Positions 53,207-64,000 of a stretch of 64,000 nt of DNA are shown one piece after another. Where the stretch lies: the NCBI RefSeq assembly GCF_040954645.1, contig NC_092804.1:92326862-92390861 (forward strand). Reading direction: 5' to 3'. The position numbers were made by a program, and so were the translations under genes. The notes beneath the pieces are model-generated. The model was not told where the DNA came from. It did not search any database and saw nothing but the letters and a program-made list of their open reading frames with translations. Within the stretch, counting starts at the first letter, position 1. The number at the start of each line of letters is the position of its first letter. The stretch is from Diabrotica undecimpunctata (lineage: Eukaryota; Arthropoda; Insecta; Coleoptera; Chrysomelidae).

Positions 53207-53209
<3 letters not shown>
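51616..53209 (+). mobile_element. Tc1-like transposon
   Basis: 1594 bp. The ends read CACTCGCGATCATAAAATCC and its exact inverse, with similarity to about 40 bp (GGGTCACCTTGAAAAT against GGGTCATCTTGAAAAT). TA flanks both sides and merges with TA arrays. It inserted beside the right end of the Penelope-like element. Length is typical of intact Tc1 elements. Confidence 0.93.
51941..52968 (+). pseudogene. Tc1 transposase pseudogene (DDE)
   Basis: Starts MPLTVVETEQIVALVEDGHT with a paired-like helix-turn-helix (QRQVARTGGVSLSTVQRLLQ) and a GRPR-like linker (RRPGSERRRTPK). After a frame change near 52262: LLFSDESHFCLTGSDGRVRV (first Asp), GGGSVMAWGGISS, VFMQDNVRPHVARI (second Asp). After a further frame change near 52700, with loss of about 20 bases: PARSPDLNPIEHLWDDLKK (Glu) to a stop at 52968. 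Catalytic residues are all present, so two or three indels are the only obvious defects. The start is chosen because the family HTH follows directly. Confidence 0.92.
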
Positions 53210-53572
<363 letters not shown>

Positions 53573-53574
<2 letters not shown>

Positions 53575-54640
53575 GTGGCCGAAAGCCATAAGCTGACATG
53601 TCAAAATTATTAGGTTTTCACCAGAGCAAAAAGAAAAATGATAAGCATTTTATTAATTCACATTTTATTTTTGTATCATTGCTACTAGTGTTTAATATTA
53701 ATCAATAAATACTTAATTGAATTATTCTATCACTGTTTGAAAAGTATTTTGTTTTCCTGATTTATATTGAATTCTTTGACATGTCATGTAATGACAAATA
53801 ATATCACCGCTCCTAACAGTAAATTTGATAGCAAGTCATAAGATGACATGTACTATTAGCCAGTACACTGATGGAAAAAACCTTACCTGACGGGTTTAAT
53901 AAGACTAAGAGTACACAAAACAGTATTTATTTATTTTACAAAATTTTAGTCTTCATCGGTTTCACTATTATTTTCTGGTCCACTAATTCGGCGTAGGCTG
54001 CTTGTTTTTAGATTAGTATAGAAACCATGGTAAACAGGATCAAATAGCGGCAGTATGCTTAGTAAGTCTTTCTTCTTTAGTGGGTTAATGGAAACTGGTC
54101 CATTATGTGCCAAAAGAACAGTGACTTCACTTGGCCTACCGGCAGAACGACGATTCTTCAACAAATTTAGTGTACGAAACGGTGCATCACGATCAAGTGA
54201 ATATTTGAATGAAATGACATCTGAATGTTTTGTATACCGAATCCATCTAATATTTAACCAGTTTATTTTGTCTCCAACTGTGTCAGATGTTCTTTTAATA
54301 TAAATGTATTTAATTAACGATGAAAAAGGAAAGAAGTCATTATTCTTCATCTCAACTACACGAGCAGGTATCTTGCCACGCACTGTCCGTACAAACTGAA
54401 ACCAGTCATGTGGAATTGAAATTTTGATGTCACTTGATTTCTTTGCTCTTTCAATGCGAGCGTGATCTGCATCGCATTCTAGATGTGTATGACCGGGCTC
54501 TAAAAACTTTTGGTTAATGATTTCCAAGGATGAACGTTTCTTCAATGTTATTAACATCATGATAGAACAATTTATATTTCGGTTCTGGGCAAAACGTGTG
54601 TCACTGTATGTTGTTAAATGTGTAATACTGTTTGGTATAT
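53573..54640 (-). pseudogene. DUF7869-type protein C-terminal fragment, copy C
   Basis: The open minus-strand frame 54560-53946 reads KFLEPGHTHLECDADHARIE (equivalent to GHTHMEYDTDHSMIE of copy A), then SIPHDWFQFVRTVRGKIPAR and a C-terminal region with SAGRPSEVTVLLA, ending LLPLFDPVYHGFYTNL-like sequence and GPENNSETDED. Upstream to about 54640 a second frame gives TYSDTRFAQNRN, where copy A has YSDTCDGQNKN; Cys and Gly are changed. The N-terminal half is absent, cut by the LTR fragment. The stretch 53573-53945 is its probable 3' end, with AT-rich non-coding DNA. Confidence 0.65.
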
Positions 54641-55491
54641 TTAGTATCTGATCTGGTACAAATTTGAAAGTAAACTTTTCCTACTTGTATCCTACGTATT
54701 GCTGTTGATTTCGGAACGAGAGATTAAGTTTGGCGAGAGGAAAAGAGGCTGGCATCATTGGAAAGGTACGTGCATTCGAAGGAGAGCATTGAAGACACTA
54801 AATTGCAATATCTTGTTTAATATTGCCAATTACATAAGAGGCTGCTGAGAACTGATAGTTCATTTTGCATAGAACAAGGAATTGGACAACTCAAGGCAGA
54901 GGAAGCGTTTCAACGGGAGACACATTCATAATATACTAAATTTGAGAACTTTAGGTTAAAAAATATTATATCATATTAGTAACGTGTGAATAAGTTGTCG
55001 ATAGTCGAAGGAGATCAAATTTGTTCTGAGAGGGGACACGGAGCTGTGGAGAGAATTGGATAATTCATACAAATTTTTCTTGGTACAATCGTTATATCAA
55101 AATTGCATTAGGAAGGACACTGAATATTATTTGATTTGTTTATGTAGAATAATAAGCTATATCTTAGATTGTAGTTGTATTATATTATCCATGCATTATT
55201 GAAGGTTCACGTACGTAGAACGAATTTTGTTTGATAAACATTGTATGCTAATAATTTTTGGAGGTATTTTAATCAGTTTATTTTATTACATTATTTTCAT
55301 ATCATATTATGTTGTTTTATTCCATTATTCTTTGGACCTAACCCATCAGCTGTAAAGTATAGATATTGAAGCACGAGTAAAACCTGAGATAACAAAATTG
55401 AAAGGTGTGATATAAATCATCAATCAAAAATTTTAATAATGTTTTATATATATTTTTTGTAAAGTTTTAAAATTAAAATTCTATATATCAC

Positions 55492-55494
<3 letters not shown>
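54641..55494 (+). mobile_element. LTR fragment, family 1
   Basis: Matches the right two-thirds of the family 1 LTR (for example CGGAACGAGAGATTAAG, GAAGGTTCACGTACGTAGAA, TTCTTTGGACCTAACCCATC) and ends at CACATTA against a TA array, like 48814. It is more diverged than the two LTRs at 39-48 kb. The left part is missing. Confidence 0.85.

Positions 55495-55560
<66 letters not shown>
55495..55560. repeat. (TA)n microsatellite
   Basis: TA run between the LTR end and the pogo element; the TA next to CAGTAAAACC serves as the pogo target duplication. Confidence 0.96.
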
Positions 55561-55563
<3 letters not shown>

Positions 55564-56093
55564 TAAAACCTCCGTTGACCGAAATAATTGGGGGGGAGGC
55601 CGTTTCGGATAACAAGAATTTTGGTTGAAAATAACATTTTTGTGTATTCTTCTTGTATCAAATTACATAGTATTCTGGGTCAAAGTTGGTATTAAAAAAT
55701 ACTATGAGATGATTTCGTAATGATTTCTAATAAGTAAATACAAAAATTAATAAAATTAAGGAAAATGAACAAATTTAACACGTATTTTAAAGAAATATTC
55801 TATTTTCTTTTGGGTTTTTCTTTGACAACGATGTGTTGCAGCTATATCTCTCCATCGCTTCATTTGCAGAACGTTATGAGGTTTTACCTCATTCGATTGT
55901 TCGACGACACGTAAAGCAACCTGAAAAGTACAAAACTTTATGCAATGACAACAAAAATTAAGAACCTAGTCGTGTCCCTAACTAATTAGGCCTACTGCCT
56001 AAAATTCTTACCTCTAAGGTATTAAAGTTAAGAGTTGTCTTGATGAGGTCCTGGTCGATGAATTCACTTTCTGAGTCATCGGCTGCTAACTAC

Positions 56094-57355
56094 TTAGGTA
56101 CGTATTTCTTCTTGGTTAATTTCGTCACATCTTGGCAAATTTTTTATTAAAGGTTTAATTTCTTCTGTCGTTTCTTCAAAATTTTCTTCTTCAGGATCGT
56201 CAATCAAAATCCCATCAAAAAGTTTGTTCCAGTATTTTTCAAAAGTTGAAGATTTGATCTTGGCCCACGACTCAGCACACCAATAAACAACATGTTTCAT
56301 TGTTAAAGATTTGAGAATTTCGGGAACACTTTTGGATTCATTCGTCTCCTGTAATAACAGATGCCTTAAGAATGCTCCTCTATAATGTCTCTTGAATATC
56401 ACTATTACTCACTAGTCTAACGGCTGAATTAAGCTCGTGACCTTCGGTGGCAAAAATCTGACAATTATGTCACCATTTTGTAGATTTTGAGGGTAAGTTG
56501 GCGCATTGTCAACAAGCAGCAATGCTTTGATGGTAGATTTTTTGATTTTAAAAAGGATTTTCACTTGGGGAGAATTCATTTTTGAACCATTCTGAAAATA
56601 AAGTGGTTGGAATCCATGAGCTTTTTTGGCTTCTATAAAAAAACTGGAAGTGCTTTTTCGGAAGTATCTTTTAGAGGTCTTGATTTTTTTGATTTCCCAA
56701 CACACATAGGCCTCAATCAGCGAGTTACTGCTACATTGCTTCAAAGGAGAACGGTTATTCGTTCTTTGCAGCATTTTGAAATTTAATACAGTCTCATCTG
56801 CCTTGTAAATTTGATCTTTAGTGTAGTTCGCCAATAGCTCATCCATTTAAGTTTTAAAAATGTTTACTGCATCGTGGTCAGCAGATAACTTTTCCCCACA
56901 TAAATGTACTTGAACGAATAACGTACCTACTTTTCCATTTGTCTAGTAAACATGAACTAGCTCTAAATCCTTCACCTTAATCGCCCAACATCTCGGATAA
57001 CATGTTTGCCTTCTCTTGAATTATTGTGTGATCTTTGTTTTGTAAACTACAAATAGACAGCTTTATTTACCTTCTTTTTTTGACTTAGTTTTATTTTTTC
57101 TTGTTTGGCATTTTTGAAGCATGTTCCTTAAATTTGCTTTTCATTTTAACCCATTCGGAATCTGTAGAAATGCCAACGCCAAAATCTGCTGCAACTGTTC
57201 ATAAAATCTGTCCATTTTGAATCTTTCGGATAGCCTCTTACACATGCTAACAGCCTTACACCTAACGGTAGAAAGGCTTAGGACTAAGTAAGTTTCGGAT
57301 AGCCTCTAATTTCTGTTCAATCGCAATCACAACACGTTTCCGTTTGTTTGACATT
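56094..57355 (-). pseudogene. Pogo-like (DDE_1) transposase pseudogene
   Basis: Begins MSNKRKRVVIAIEQKLEAIR, a CENP-B/psq-type DNA-binding start. A short internal duplication (AGGCTATCCGAAA twice, about 57232 and 57291) and frameshifts follow. The DDE_1 core is at 56846-56412: YKADETVLNFKML (first Asp), LLVDNAPTYP (second Asp), TSLIQPLD (third Asp), with 30 residues between the last two, the pogo spacing. Two adjacent stops (TAG TGA) follow QPLD, where the family continues with QG. The C-terminal frame 56402-56094 has IFKRHYRGAFLRHL and an acidic tail. Confidence 0.9.
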
Positions 57356-57365
57356 TTCACACAAC

Positions 57366-57754
57366 AGGTAATTTAATGAAATTACAATATAAAAAAAATA
57401 AAATAACACCCACAAACCAATAGGGCACCAAAGAACAGACACCAAAGACAGAATAAGATACGGTCACTTTCACGAAATGTGTCATAACAGGGAGTTATCT
57501 TATTCCTTCTTGTATGTAGGCTTTAAAGTCTGTTTCTCCTTCTATATTATCCTTCTATATATATTATAGGTAATTTAATGAAATTACAATATAAAAAAAA
57601 TAAAATAACACCCACAAACCAATAGGGCACCAAAGAACAGACACCAAAGACAGAATAAGATACGGTCACTTTCACGAAATGTGTCATAACAGGGAGTTAT
57701 CTTATTCCTTCTTGTATGTAGGCTTTAAAGTCTGTTTCTCCTTCTATATTAGCC
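57366..57754. repeat. 187-bp direct duplication in the pogo element
   Basis: Copies 57366-57552 and 57568-57754 begin AGGTAATTTAATGAAATT and end TCTCCTTCTATATTA; they look nearly identical. The 15 bp between them is AT-rich. The short frame in the second copy is not a gene. Confidence 0.93.
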
Positions 57755-58198
57755 TCCTAAATTGTTTAAATTATCGCACCATCTTTTTCGTCTGCCAATA
57801 CTTCTTCGTCCATTTAGTGACTTATCTTGTGCTATTCGTACTATCCTACTCTCTGCTATTCTACTGAGGTGTTAGTATATAGATAACGAGAAATGAACAA
57901 ATAAACTCGGCTAAGGCGATTTGCACTGTAAAAGGGTTTTTAATATTTTATTTTAACATTCATAGTACATATTATACAGACATATTAAATAACTACAATA
58001 ATAAAAAACGTGTTGAGTATTTAATTGTATTCTTTAGTTGTGTGAAAGCAATCTTGACGATGTTAACAAATTAATGGAATTGTATACGTTTTGCGATAAA
58101 AATTTACTTTTTATTGACGAAATTATTGAAACTGTCAGACGTTTCGGTTAAACGATGTTTCGGTTAAAAAGGTTTCGATTAAGGGAGGTTTTACTGTA

Positions 58199-58375
58199 TA
58201 TACATATTTTACAATAACTTTTTGTTCTTAATCTTGTACATTTTAGAATCTTGACAAAGGCAAGGGTTTCCTGCCGAAACGTTGATTTCTATGGAAAATA
58301 AAATCTAGTTCCACATCTAATATAATTTATTAAACCTAAACCCAAGAAAAACTAATTTTATATTAAATATAGTAC
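58199..58375 (-). mobile_element. Penelope-like 3' UTR fragment (candidate)
   Basis: Inverse of 38975-39131 (CTTGACAAAGGCAAGGGTTT, CCTGCCGAAACGTTGATTTC). It formerly continued into the TA array now interrupted by the pogo element. Confidence 0.4.
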
Positions 58376-58879
58376 GGTTCAAGAAACTCAAAAATATATA
58401 AAAATAATACTGGGTACTTTTAAATATGAGAAATTATAATTTGATGCACATTTTGATGTAACTGATAAAGGGCGCCACATACGCCACATATGTGGCATAA
58501 ATTTGCACTTAACTTTTTTGCTCTTGAAGTTACCTATATTTGGGACAAAAAATATTAAAGATACATTATTTTAACAAAAAAAAAGGTATACCTGTTAATA
58601 ACTTAAAAACTCAACAGTATTCGAGATAATCGCATTTTACAAATCAGCTGCATAATTCTGATTTAAAGCAATTACTGCAGGCAACGAAGGAAAAATAGAC
58701 AAAAACATTAATACTTCTGAATTTTGGTATAAAATACCTTTAACTAAAGTTGATAGTTAACGAAATATTAAATAAAATAAATATATCAGCGGGATAATTA
58801 ATAATAGGATTTGACAAAATAACAGAATAATAGAATTTTACATCAAACATTTTACGTTTTATGTTATATTAAAGTTATA

Positions 58880-59790
58880 ATCATAACTTTTTGTCAAAGT
58901 AAGTGTTCGATATGTCCACCATTTTATTTAATTCATTTGTCGATATATTTCATAAAAGATCCTCTCATATTAAATAGCATCAGTGGTTCTAAAGAAACTG
59001 CTGCAGTATTTATTTCTTCCCATAGTTGGTTGCGAATATTTATGGGATTCTTATAGACACGTTGTTTTAATGCGCCCCATACACCCAAATCAAGCGGATT
59101 AAATTCTGAGCTACTTGGTGGCTATAATGTATAATGTATGAATATATTCTTTTGGATACATATCCAAATCTTATGGTATATTATGGAACTACATCTTATT
59201 TGTCGCAGAGGTTGAATAATGTATTAAACTGTGATGTATCTCGTCCATTGGTTACTTATATACACACGGAATAACCTATAGATGATATAACTTATTTATA
59301 TGATTATGTTACAGCTTACGAGTAACTATAATTACATCTCGAACAAATTGACTAGTATTATTTACTAACGAACTAATATTATGCTAAACTAAATTGCCAG
59401 TGTCTTTACTATATTTATAAAAATATCGGTTATTAGGCCAACGATGATGTTTTTGTAAAAATGCTGAGTCTTTAAGGCTAGATTTGTAGCAAAAGTATTA
59501 TGAAACAAGACACATATATGTTATTCAATACCTGTGATCTAGTTTCTATTATTTGTCCTAATAAACATGGCTAAACAATTTACGTAATGAATAATAAATA
59601 TTATTTTCGGAGTTTTTATGAATTAAATAATTATATCAATATCTCACCACATTGCCAAGGAATATGACTACCACGAATAATCCAACGTTCAGAAAAGTTG
59701 TATTTAAGTATGTTCCAACTGCCTTCTCTCTAGAATGTGGTGGTGTACCATTTTGCATAAACCACATATTTTGAGTTTTCAGTACTTAAC
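58880..59790 (-). pseudogene. Mariner transposase relic, split by ~550 bp
   Basis: From about 59785 downward the minus strand reads NMWFMQNGTPPHSREKAVGT and TYLNTTFPERWIIRG; the second catalytic Asp of a QDGAPPH motif is Asn here. After about 550 bp with no similarity (59102-59650) the protein resumes: EFNPLDLGVWGALKQRVYK (third Asp in PLD) and an NGGHIEHLL end. The two pieces are consecutive in mariner transposases, so the gap is an insertion. Dead by substitution, stops and insertion. Confidence 0.75.
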
Positions 59791-59794
59791 AATA

Positions 59795-59892
59795 GAGAAA
59801 AAGTAATACAACGCCAGTATAGAAACTTAAGAAGCGATAGAAGAGGGAAATTGTAAACATGATGACGGCCAACGTCTAAATACGGACACGGC
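59795..59892 (+). mobile_element. LINE 3'-tail scrap
   Basis: GATGACGGCCAACGTCTAAA, then ACACGGCACCTAAAGAAGAA, is a recurrent LINE 3' end in insects, with a GAAGAAG tail like those at 32180 and 44261. Too short for more. Confidence 0.4.
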
Positions 59893-60396
59893 ACCTAAAG
59901 AAGAAGATGTATAACAAAGCAATTTGTAATGTTACATTATCATCTTTAAGTTGTTTTAAAATGAATAAACTATGAATTATGCTTATCTAGAGGCATTCAG
60001 TGCTTTACCGCACAAATATCAAACTAAGAATTATTATGCAGCTGACTTGTAAAATGCGATTATCTCGAAAACGGTTGAATTTTGAGGTTACTAACTAGTA
60101 TACCTTTTCTTTGTAAAAATAATGTATCTTTAATATTTTGTAACACAAATAGAGCTATCTTAAAGAACAAAAAAGTTAAGCGCAAATTTATGCCACACAT
60201 GTGGCGCCCTCTATCAGTTACATTAAAGTATGTATAAAATTATAATTTATCCTACTCAAAAGCATCCAATTGTAAATTTTTGTCCAAAAATATTTACAAA
60301 CGTAAAAGTTAAAGCGAAAAATAAAATTTTAAATTTCCACTGCAATTAAAGTGCAGAAACTACGGTTTCTGTTTGTACAATTACGTAAGGACCACC

Positions 60397-60399
<3 letters not shown>

Positions 60400-60452
<53 letters not shown>

Positions 60453-60456
60453 ATAA
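60400..60456. repeat. (TA)n microsatellite
   Basis: TA run with TATG units directly after the mariner end. Confidence 0.95.
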
Positions 60457-60914
60457 ATTTTTGCTGTTGGAAAAACTTTCGAATTGTGTCAATATTATGT
60501 AGTTTTAATGAAGATCTTAATGTTCATCATAAGTTTAATTATACCTCGTATAACTACCTCGTTTAATTTAGAACTAACTTTGTATGTATGTTTATTTTTT
60601 TATTTAATATTAGCCTTAGAAAAGAGTTTTTGTAATCCAAAGATGATGGCCGGTTTTATTGTACAAAGTGCATTTTTTTTTATACGCCTGTATGTATTTA
60701 TGAGTATATTTTCCGTTTTATATTTGCATATGTCTATATTTGGCAATTCGACTGGACATTGAGAAAAAGATGAAGAATATGTATTTAAAAATAGTACATT
60801 AAGTTCTAGACACAAATGTTAACTCAGCAAAAGTAACTAGAGAATCATGTTTACTGTACTAAGGTCCTTCCGTTTCGGACACATTATGACCAACTTATAT
60901 TTAGAGCTACTTAC
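60457..60914. other. Intron sequence downstream of the Madm kinase exon
   Basis: AT-rich DNA with no recognisable frame. Position 60909-60914 is the GTAAGT donor on the minus strand. Confidence 0.6.
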
Positions 60915-61202
60915 CACTCTTTCTAACCAAGCAGTGTGCAGCTAAAAGCTTTAAACTGTGAACTTCGAAGAGAAGAGGGTGAAATAACAGTTCTCTTGAT
61001 GTAGGTCTGTCTTCGGGTTTCGGTGCCAAACACTTCAAGATGAAATTCTTCTGATGCTCGTGCTCCAAGGAATCTATCGTCTTCTTTACGTTTTCTTCTG
61101 TTACTTTATTTCCAGAATCTCCGTTACCAATAATTTCTAAGGCAGCCATCTCTAATGCGCACATGCCAAACGAATAGATATCAATTGGTGGACCCATTTT
61201 CG
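60915..61202 (-). CDS. Madm: Madm/NRBP pseudokinase, kinase C-lobe exon
   Basis: A 288-bp minus-strand exon, acceptor TTTTCAG and donor GTAAGT. It reads GPPIDIYSFGMCALEMAALE, then KNFILKCLAPKPEDRPTSRE and LLFHPLLFEVHSLKLLAAHC. DIYSFGMCALEMA is the NRBP form of kinase subdomain IX, and RPT-x-RELLFHP-LFEV-SLKLLAAH is the subdomain XI end specific to NRBP. NRBP lacks the usual catalytic residues and acts as an adaptor. The exon starts one base into a codon and ends one base into the next (phase 1), which the exon at 4613 completes. Upstream exons with the N-lobe would lie beyond 64 kb. This is intact, with no stops. Confidence 0.95.
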
Positions 61203-61584
61203 CTGAAAATTCGGAAAAATATCTTATATATTGTATTTGAAACAGAGGCAAACTTTCTTGATTTTATAAAGTTGGTTAGCAGTGAATTTTAATGATGTTT
61301 TGTTTTAATTCCATACCTTTTAAGTTGTTTTTAATGTGTTGCTAATTTTATAGTATCAGTTATATATTCACATATTTTGAATAAAGAACATTTCATATCA
61401 CTTATAGTACAATGGCCGGTAGGATCTAGTAACTTCGATCACGTAAATTCAATAAAAGGTTACCGCCTGTCAGCACCAAACATTTTGGATTCTTCAACAC
61501 TAATTGTGATATACTGGAACAGCAAATTCAGCATGTCTATTTATTATAAAAAAGCATCGCAAAACCACATTTTTTTAGTCTGAT

Positions 61585-61587
<3 letters not shown>
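61203..61587. other. Madm intron, nothing recognised
   Basis: Intron directly upstream (gene sense) of the C-lobe exon. No TE or exon seen. Confidence 0.6.
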
Positions 61588-61652
<65 letters not shown>

Positions 61653-61655
61653 TAA
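61588..61655. repeat. (TA)n microsatellite
   Basis: TA run within the Madm intron. Confidence 0.95.
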
Positions 61656-61860
61656 AAAAGTTTTTTTGAGTGTTTCTGTTTTTTTTTTAAACTGTTTTTC
61701 AAAAGAAAATTCATAATTACTAACAAAATCAGTAAGTAAGTGGAAATGTCTTTGCATATCCTCGTCACTATTAAGTGTTTGTCCACTATTCCAAGAACCT
61801 GCCCTAAGGAAACCGTCGGCGGGGAGTTTGCCAACGGGAATTAGAAATTAGAAATCTTTA
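61656..61860 (-). other. Unassigned short open frame
   Basis: One minus-strand frame is open for about 65 codons (LIPVGKLPADGFLRAGSWN, then SDEDMQRHFHLLTDFV). I do not recognise it. It may be a TE scrap; no splice sites or start support an exon. Confidence 0.25.
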
Positions 61861-62099
61861 AGATCGAAGAAATGCACATCAGTATCGTTTTTTTATCTTG
61901 TAAGCGAATTTTATTACTTAGAATTAAGAAGATTTATTTTTCTTGAAAAATATTTTTATGCCAGACACCTCCTGTTCTTAGATTCCGACTTAGAGTTAGA
62001 TTTAGAAGTTATTCAAAACAAAAAATTCAAGACTGCGAAGAGATATATTTAACAGATAAGCTAAATAATTTAAGAGTATCTCCTAAAAATATAAAAACT

Positions 62100-62344
62100 T
62101 TTGGAAATATGACAGTTCCACAATTTGATGTAAACAATTTGTAAATTCTTCCAAATTTTGACAGAAATCCAAATGTTTTAAATGAATTTATTAAAGTTTA
62201 GGCAAAACTTGTCAACCATTATGATAGACTTAATGCAGTTAATATAAAAAATAAATTTTTACTTCATAGTATCTTAAGTAAATTATGAATTATAATTTAG
62301 ATCAAAAGAAGTTATGTCTGTATATTAATGTGAAGCTTGGAATG

Positions 62345-62381
<37 letters not shown>

Positions 62382-63060
62382 CGGGGATCCTACAGCTTCT
62401 GCCGCTTCCCGCATTTCGATCTCCATCTTTTTCTATCTCTCCAGGTGTCTTCATCAATGGCTCTATCTTTCATGGTTTCCATAACACCTTGTATCCAAGA
62501 CTTGGCTGGTCTTCCTCGTTTCCTTCTATTACTTGGATTGTATTCCATAGCTCTTTTTGGCCATCTGTTGTCGTCCATCCTCTGTACGTGTCCATACCAT
62601 ATTAACTGTCTAGTTTCTATTCTTTCAGAAGTTGTATGTACTCTATCTGTTTTTCTTCTAATTTCAGAATTAGGTATATGTTCTACTCTTGATATACGGC
62701 AAGCTCTTCTTAGGTAGTCCATTTCAACCGTGTCAACTTTTTGGAATGAAATAAAGATTGCATAAATTAAAAATTTTGGAGAATTTATATTAGTTGACAG
62801 GGGACCTAGTAAATTTGAAACAAGGCCCAACAGAATCTATTATGCATTTTTATAAAAAAAATAACAGAGCTTTTAAGTTGTATTTACAACAACATATACT
62901 GTAAATGCTGAAATAAAAATAAATAAACAAGAATTTTTCCGTCAATAACCTCTCACAACATTTCTAGCATTCCTACGAGAGCCAATGGATTCCGTCATTA
63001 GAGCACTGAGACCAGGAAGTTTAGTTAAAGGAATACAATAAAGAAATAAACAATATACGA
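62100..63060 (+). pseudogene. Gypsy/errantivirus-type gag relic, interrupted by a LINE
   Basis: The left part (about 62135-62287) reads LPNFDRNPNVLNEFIKV, then NHYDRLNAVN and NKFLLHSILSKL, paralleling VPEYDGNPNELHNFIDVI of the gag at 33 kb. The right part (about 62790-63042) has NLKQGPTESIMHFYKKN, and after a frame change LTTFLAFLREPMDSVIRALR, paralleling ALTTFLAGLREPLGS. Several stops make it non-functional. The LINE at 62350-62740 separates the halves. No LTR for it is visible. Confidence 0.68.
62350..62740 (-). mobile_element. 5'-truncated LINE with a (TA)n tail
   Basis: Flanked by TTGGAATGAAATA at 62337-62349 and 62741-62753. The minus-strand frame, from about 62740 to its stop near 62393, reads VDTVEMDYLRRACRISRV, then QLIWYGHVQRMDDNRWPK and RRKRGRPAKSW, the C-terminal end of a LINE ORF. 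After the stop the element runs GGATCCCCGCTT and directly into a 32-bp TA run (62348-62379) before the duplication, so the TA run is its 3' tail. Confidence 0.87.
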
Positions 63061-63429
63061 TACGTTCAAAAAAATTAGATTACTCAACCTTCAAACATCA
63101 AGAAGAAACGAAAATTACCAATAACGTCGACTACAAAGACCAACTCAGCAGACGCCGGTACCAATAAATAAACGTTGCGCGATTTTTGCCATTTTTTATG
63201 CTTCTCATGAGATTATAAAATGTATCAATTCCATCGATTGGTCGCTATGAAGTTTCCATTATTAAAGCACAATCTTTAAAACTCACAACATAAAATTTCG
63301 ATTTTGAGTTTTGGCAACAGATATGCAAAAAGGCATTTAAAATATGCCTAATAAACGCTGAATTAAAACTCACGCATTACAAAAAATCTCAGCTCATCTT
63401 AATCTTGTTTTTACAAGAATAAACTATTA

Positions 63430-63735
63430 ATTATGCGTATCAACAGGTATTCAGTGATTTGACGCACAAATATACAATATTAAGAATTATTATGCAGCTG
63501 ATCTGTAAAAATGATCTAAAATGCGATTATCTCGAAAACTGTTAAGTTTTAAAGTTATTAAAGTATATCTTTTTGCTTTTTGTTAAAATAATGTATCTTT
63601 AATATTTGTTTACACAAACTTAAAGAGTAAAAAGTTAAGCGCAAATTTATGACACCTATGTGGCGCCCTCTATCAGCTACATCAAAGTATGCAACAAATT
63701 TTAATTCCTTATACTCAAAAGCACTCAGTTCTAAA
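63430..63735. repeat. Mariner terminal-arm copy
   Basis: Matches the right arm of the relic at 58400-60401 (TTATTATGCAGCTGA, ATGCGATTATCTCGAAAAC, GTGGCGCCCTCTATCAG). No opposite arm lies to the left within the window, so it is a solo arm or a truncated copy. Confidence 0.75.
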
Positions 63736-64000
63736 TTTTTCTGTTGAGTCCCTCGACCGGTTTGCCTTTCCCTCAAAATATAAACATTATAAATGTTTGT
63801 ATTTTGAGAACGATTTACGAAGTGGAACTTGAAACGTCAATACACGTACTTTAACCTTTAATTGTGGCTTATTCCCATTTAAATAGTAATTACTTTGTAT
63901 TAAAAAGGGGAGAGCATGACAAATATCTTTATGGTATTGTAACGAAATAGCCCATCTCCGATGCGTGGTATGTGTCACAATTCTTAGAAGAATAAATCTA

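Larger units (their letters stand above)
55561..58196 (-). mobile_element. Pogo/Tigger-like transposon
   Basis: Ends read CAGTAAAACCTCCGTTGACC and, inverted, CAGTAAAACCTCCCTTAATC, flanked by TA at both ends; the element is 2636 bp. It encodes a CENP-B-type transposase on the minus strand. A 187-bp block is present twice in direct orientation (57366-57552 and 57568-57754). Confidence 0.92.
58400..60401 (-). mobile_element. Mariner relic with ~275-bp inverted repeats
   Basis: Arms at about 58405-58680 and 60000-60275 are inverted copies (GGGCGCCACATACGCCACAT against its inverse near 60200). The right side extends to ACCACCCTGTA at 60401, a common mariner end. The left end seems truncated. Remains of the transposase lie on the minus strand. 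A further copy of one arm is at 63430-63735. Confidence 0.75.

Noticed and set aside
60351..60815. Small frames between the mariner end and the Madm exon
   Set aside because: They overlap on both strands, one crosses a TA array, and none has recognisable motifs.

Overview
This window is insect-type nuclear DNA: AT-rich, with small spliced host exons in a sea of transposable elements (TEs). Families recognised are Gypsy/errantivirus, Jockey and RTE-like LINEs, Penelope-like elements, Tc1/mariner, pogo, piggyBac and Helitron, plus many long (TA)n arrays. The mix suggests a large insect genome, possibly a beetle, but the species cannot be fixed from sequence alone.

The only host gene I can support is the pseudokinase NRBP (Drosophila Madm) on the minus strand. 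Two exons are visible. The kinase C-lobe exon is at 60915-61202 and the following exon is at 4454-4613. Their splice phases match and the joined reading frame follows NRBP with no missing segment. Nearly the whole window is therefore one intron of about 56.3 kb, with upstream exons beyond 64 kb and downstream exons before position 1.

Layout of 1-25 kb: an LTR fragment of family 1; a 1.87-kb solo LTR of family 2 (607-2477); a Penelope-like 3' end; a pogo-type MITE; the Madm exon; a Jockey endonuclease scrap; a family 2 Gypsy element (6358-13022) whose 3' LTR holds a DD41D mariner; a small three-exon reading frame; a piggyBac (14141-16768) inside an IS630-like transposase relic; a second copy of that relic; a gene of a family with a YSDTC-GQN signature (DUF7869-type); a LINE; a Jockey relic; and another DUF7869-type relic.

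Layout of 25-39 kb: an almost complete minus-strand errantivirus-like Gypsy (25747-33703) with near-identical 234-bp LTRs, a 4-bp target duplication, gag, pol and env, a nested LINE, and an RT deletion; then a Tc1-like element with long terminal repeats and an internally deleted Helitron.

Layout of 39-64 kb: a family 1 LTR retrotransposon (39247-48814), also without reverse transcriptase, its 3' LTR split by two LINEs; a Penelope-like element with inverted ends; a Tc1; alternating TA arrays; a third DUF7869-type fragment; an LTR fragment; a pogo element; a mariner relic; the Madm kinase exon; and a decayed gag interrupted by a LINE.

Almost every TE coding region carries stops, frameshifts or deletions, so the active content here is probably just the host gene. 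The value of the window lies in its nested insertions, which can be ordered, the repeated use of TA arrays as targets, and the poorly characterised DUF7869-type family.
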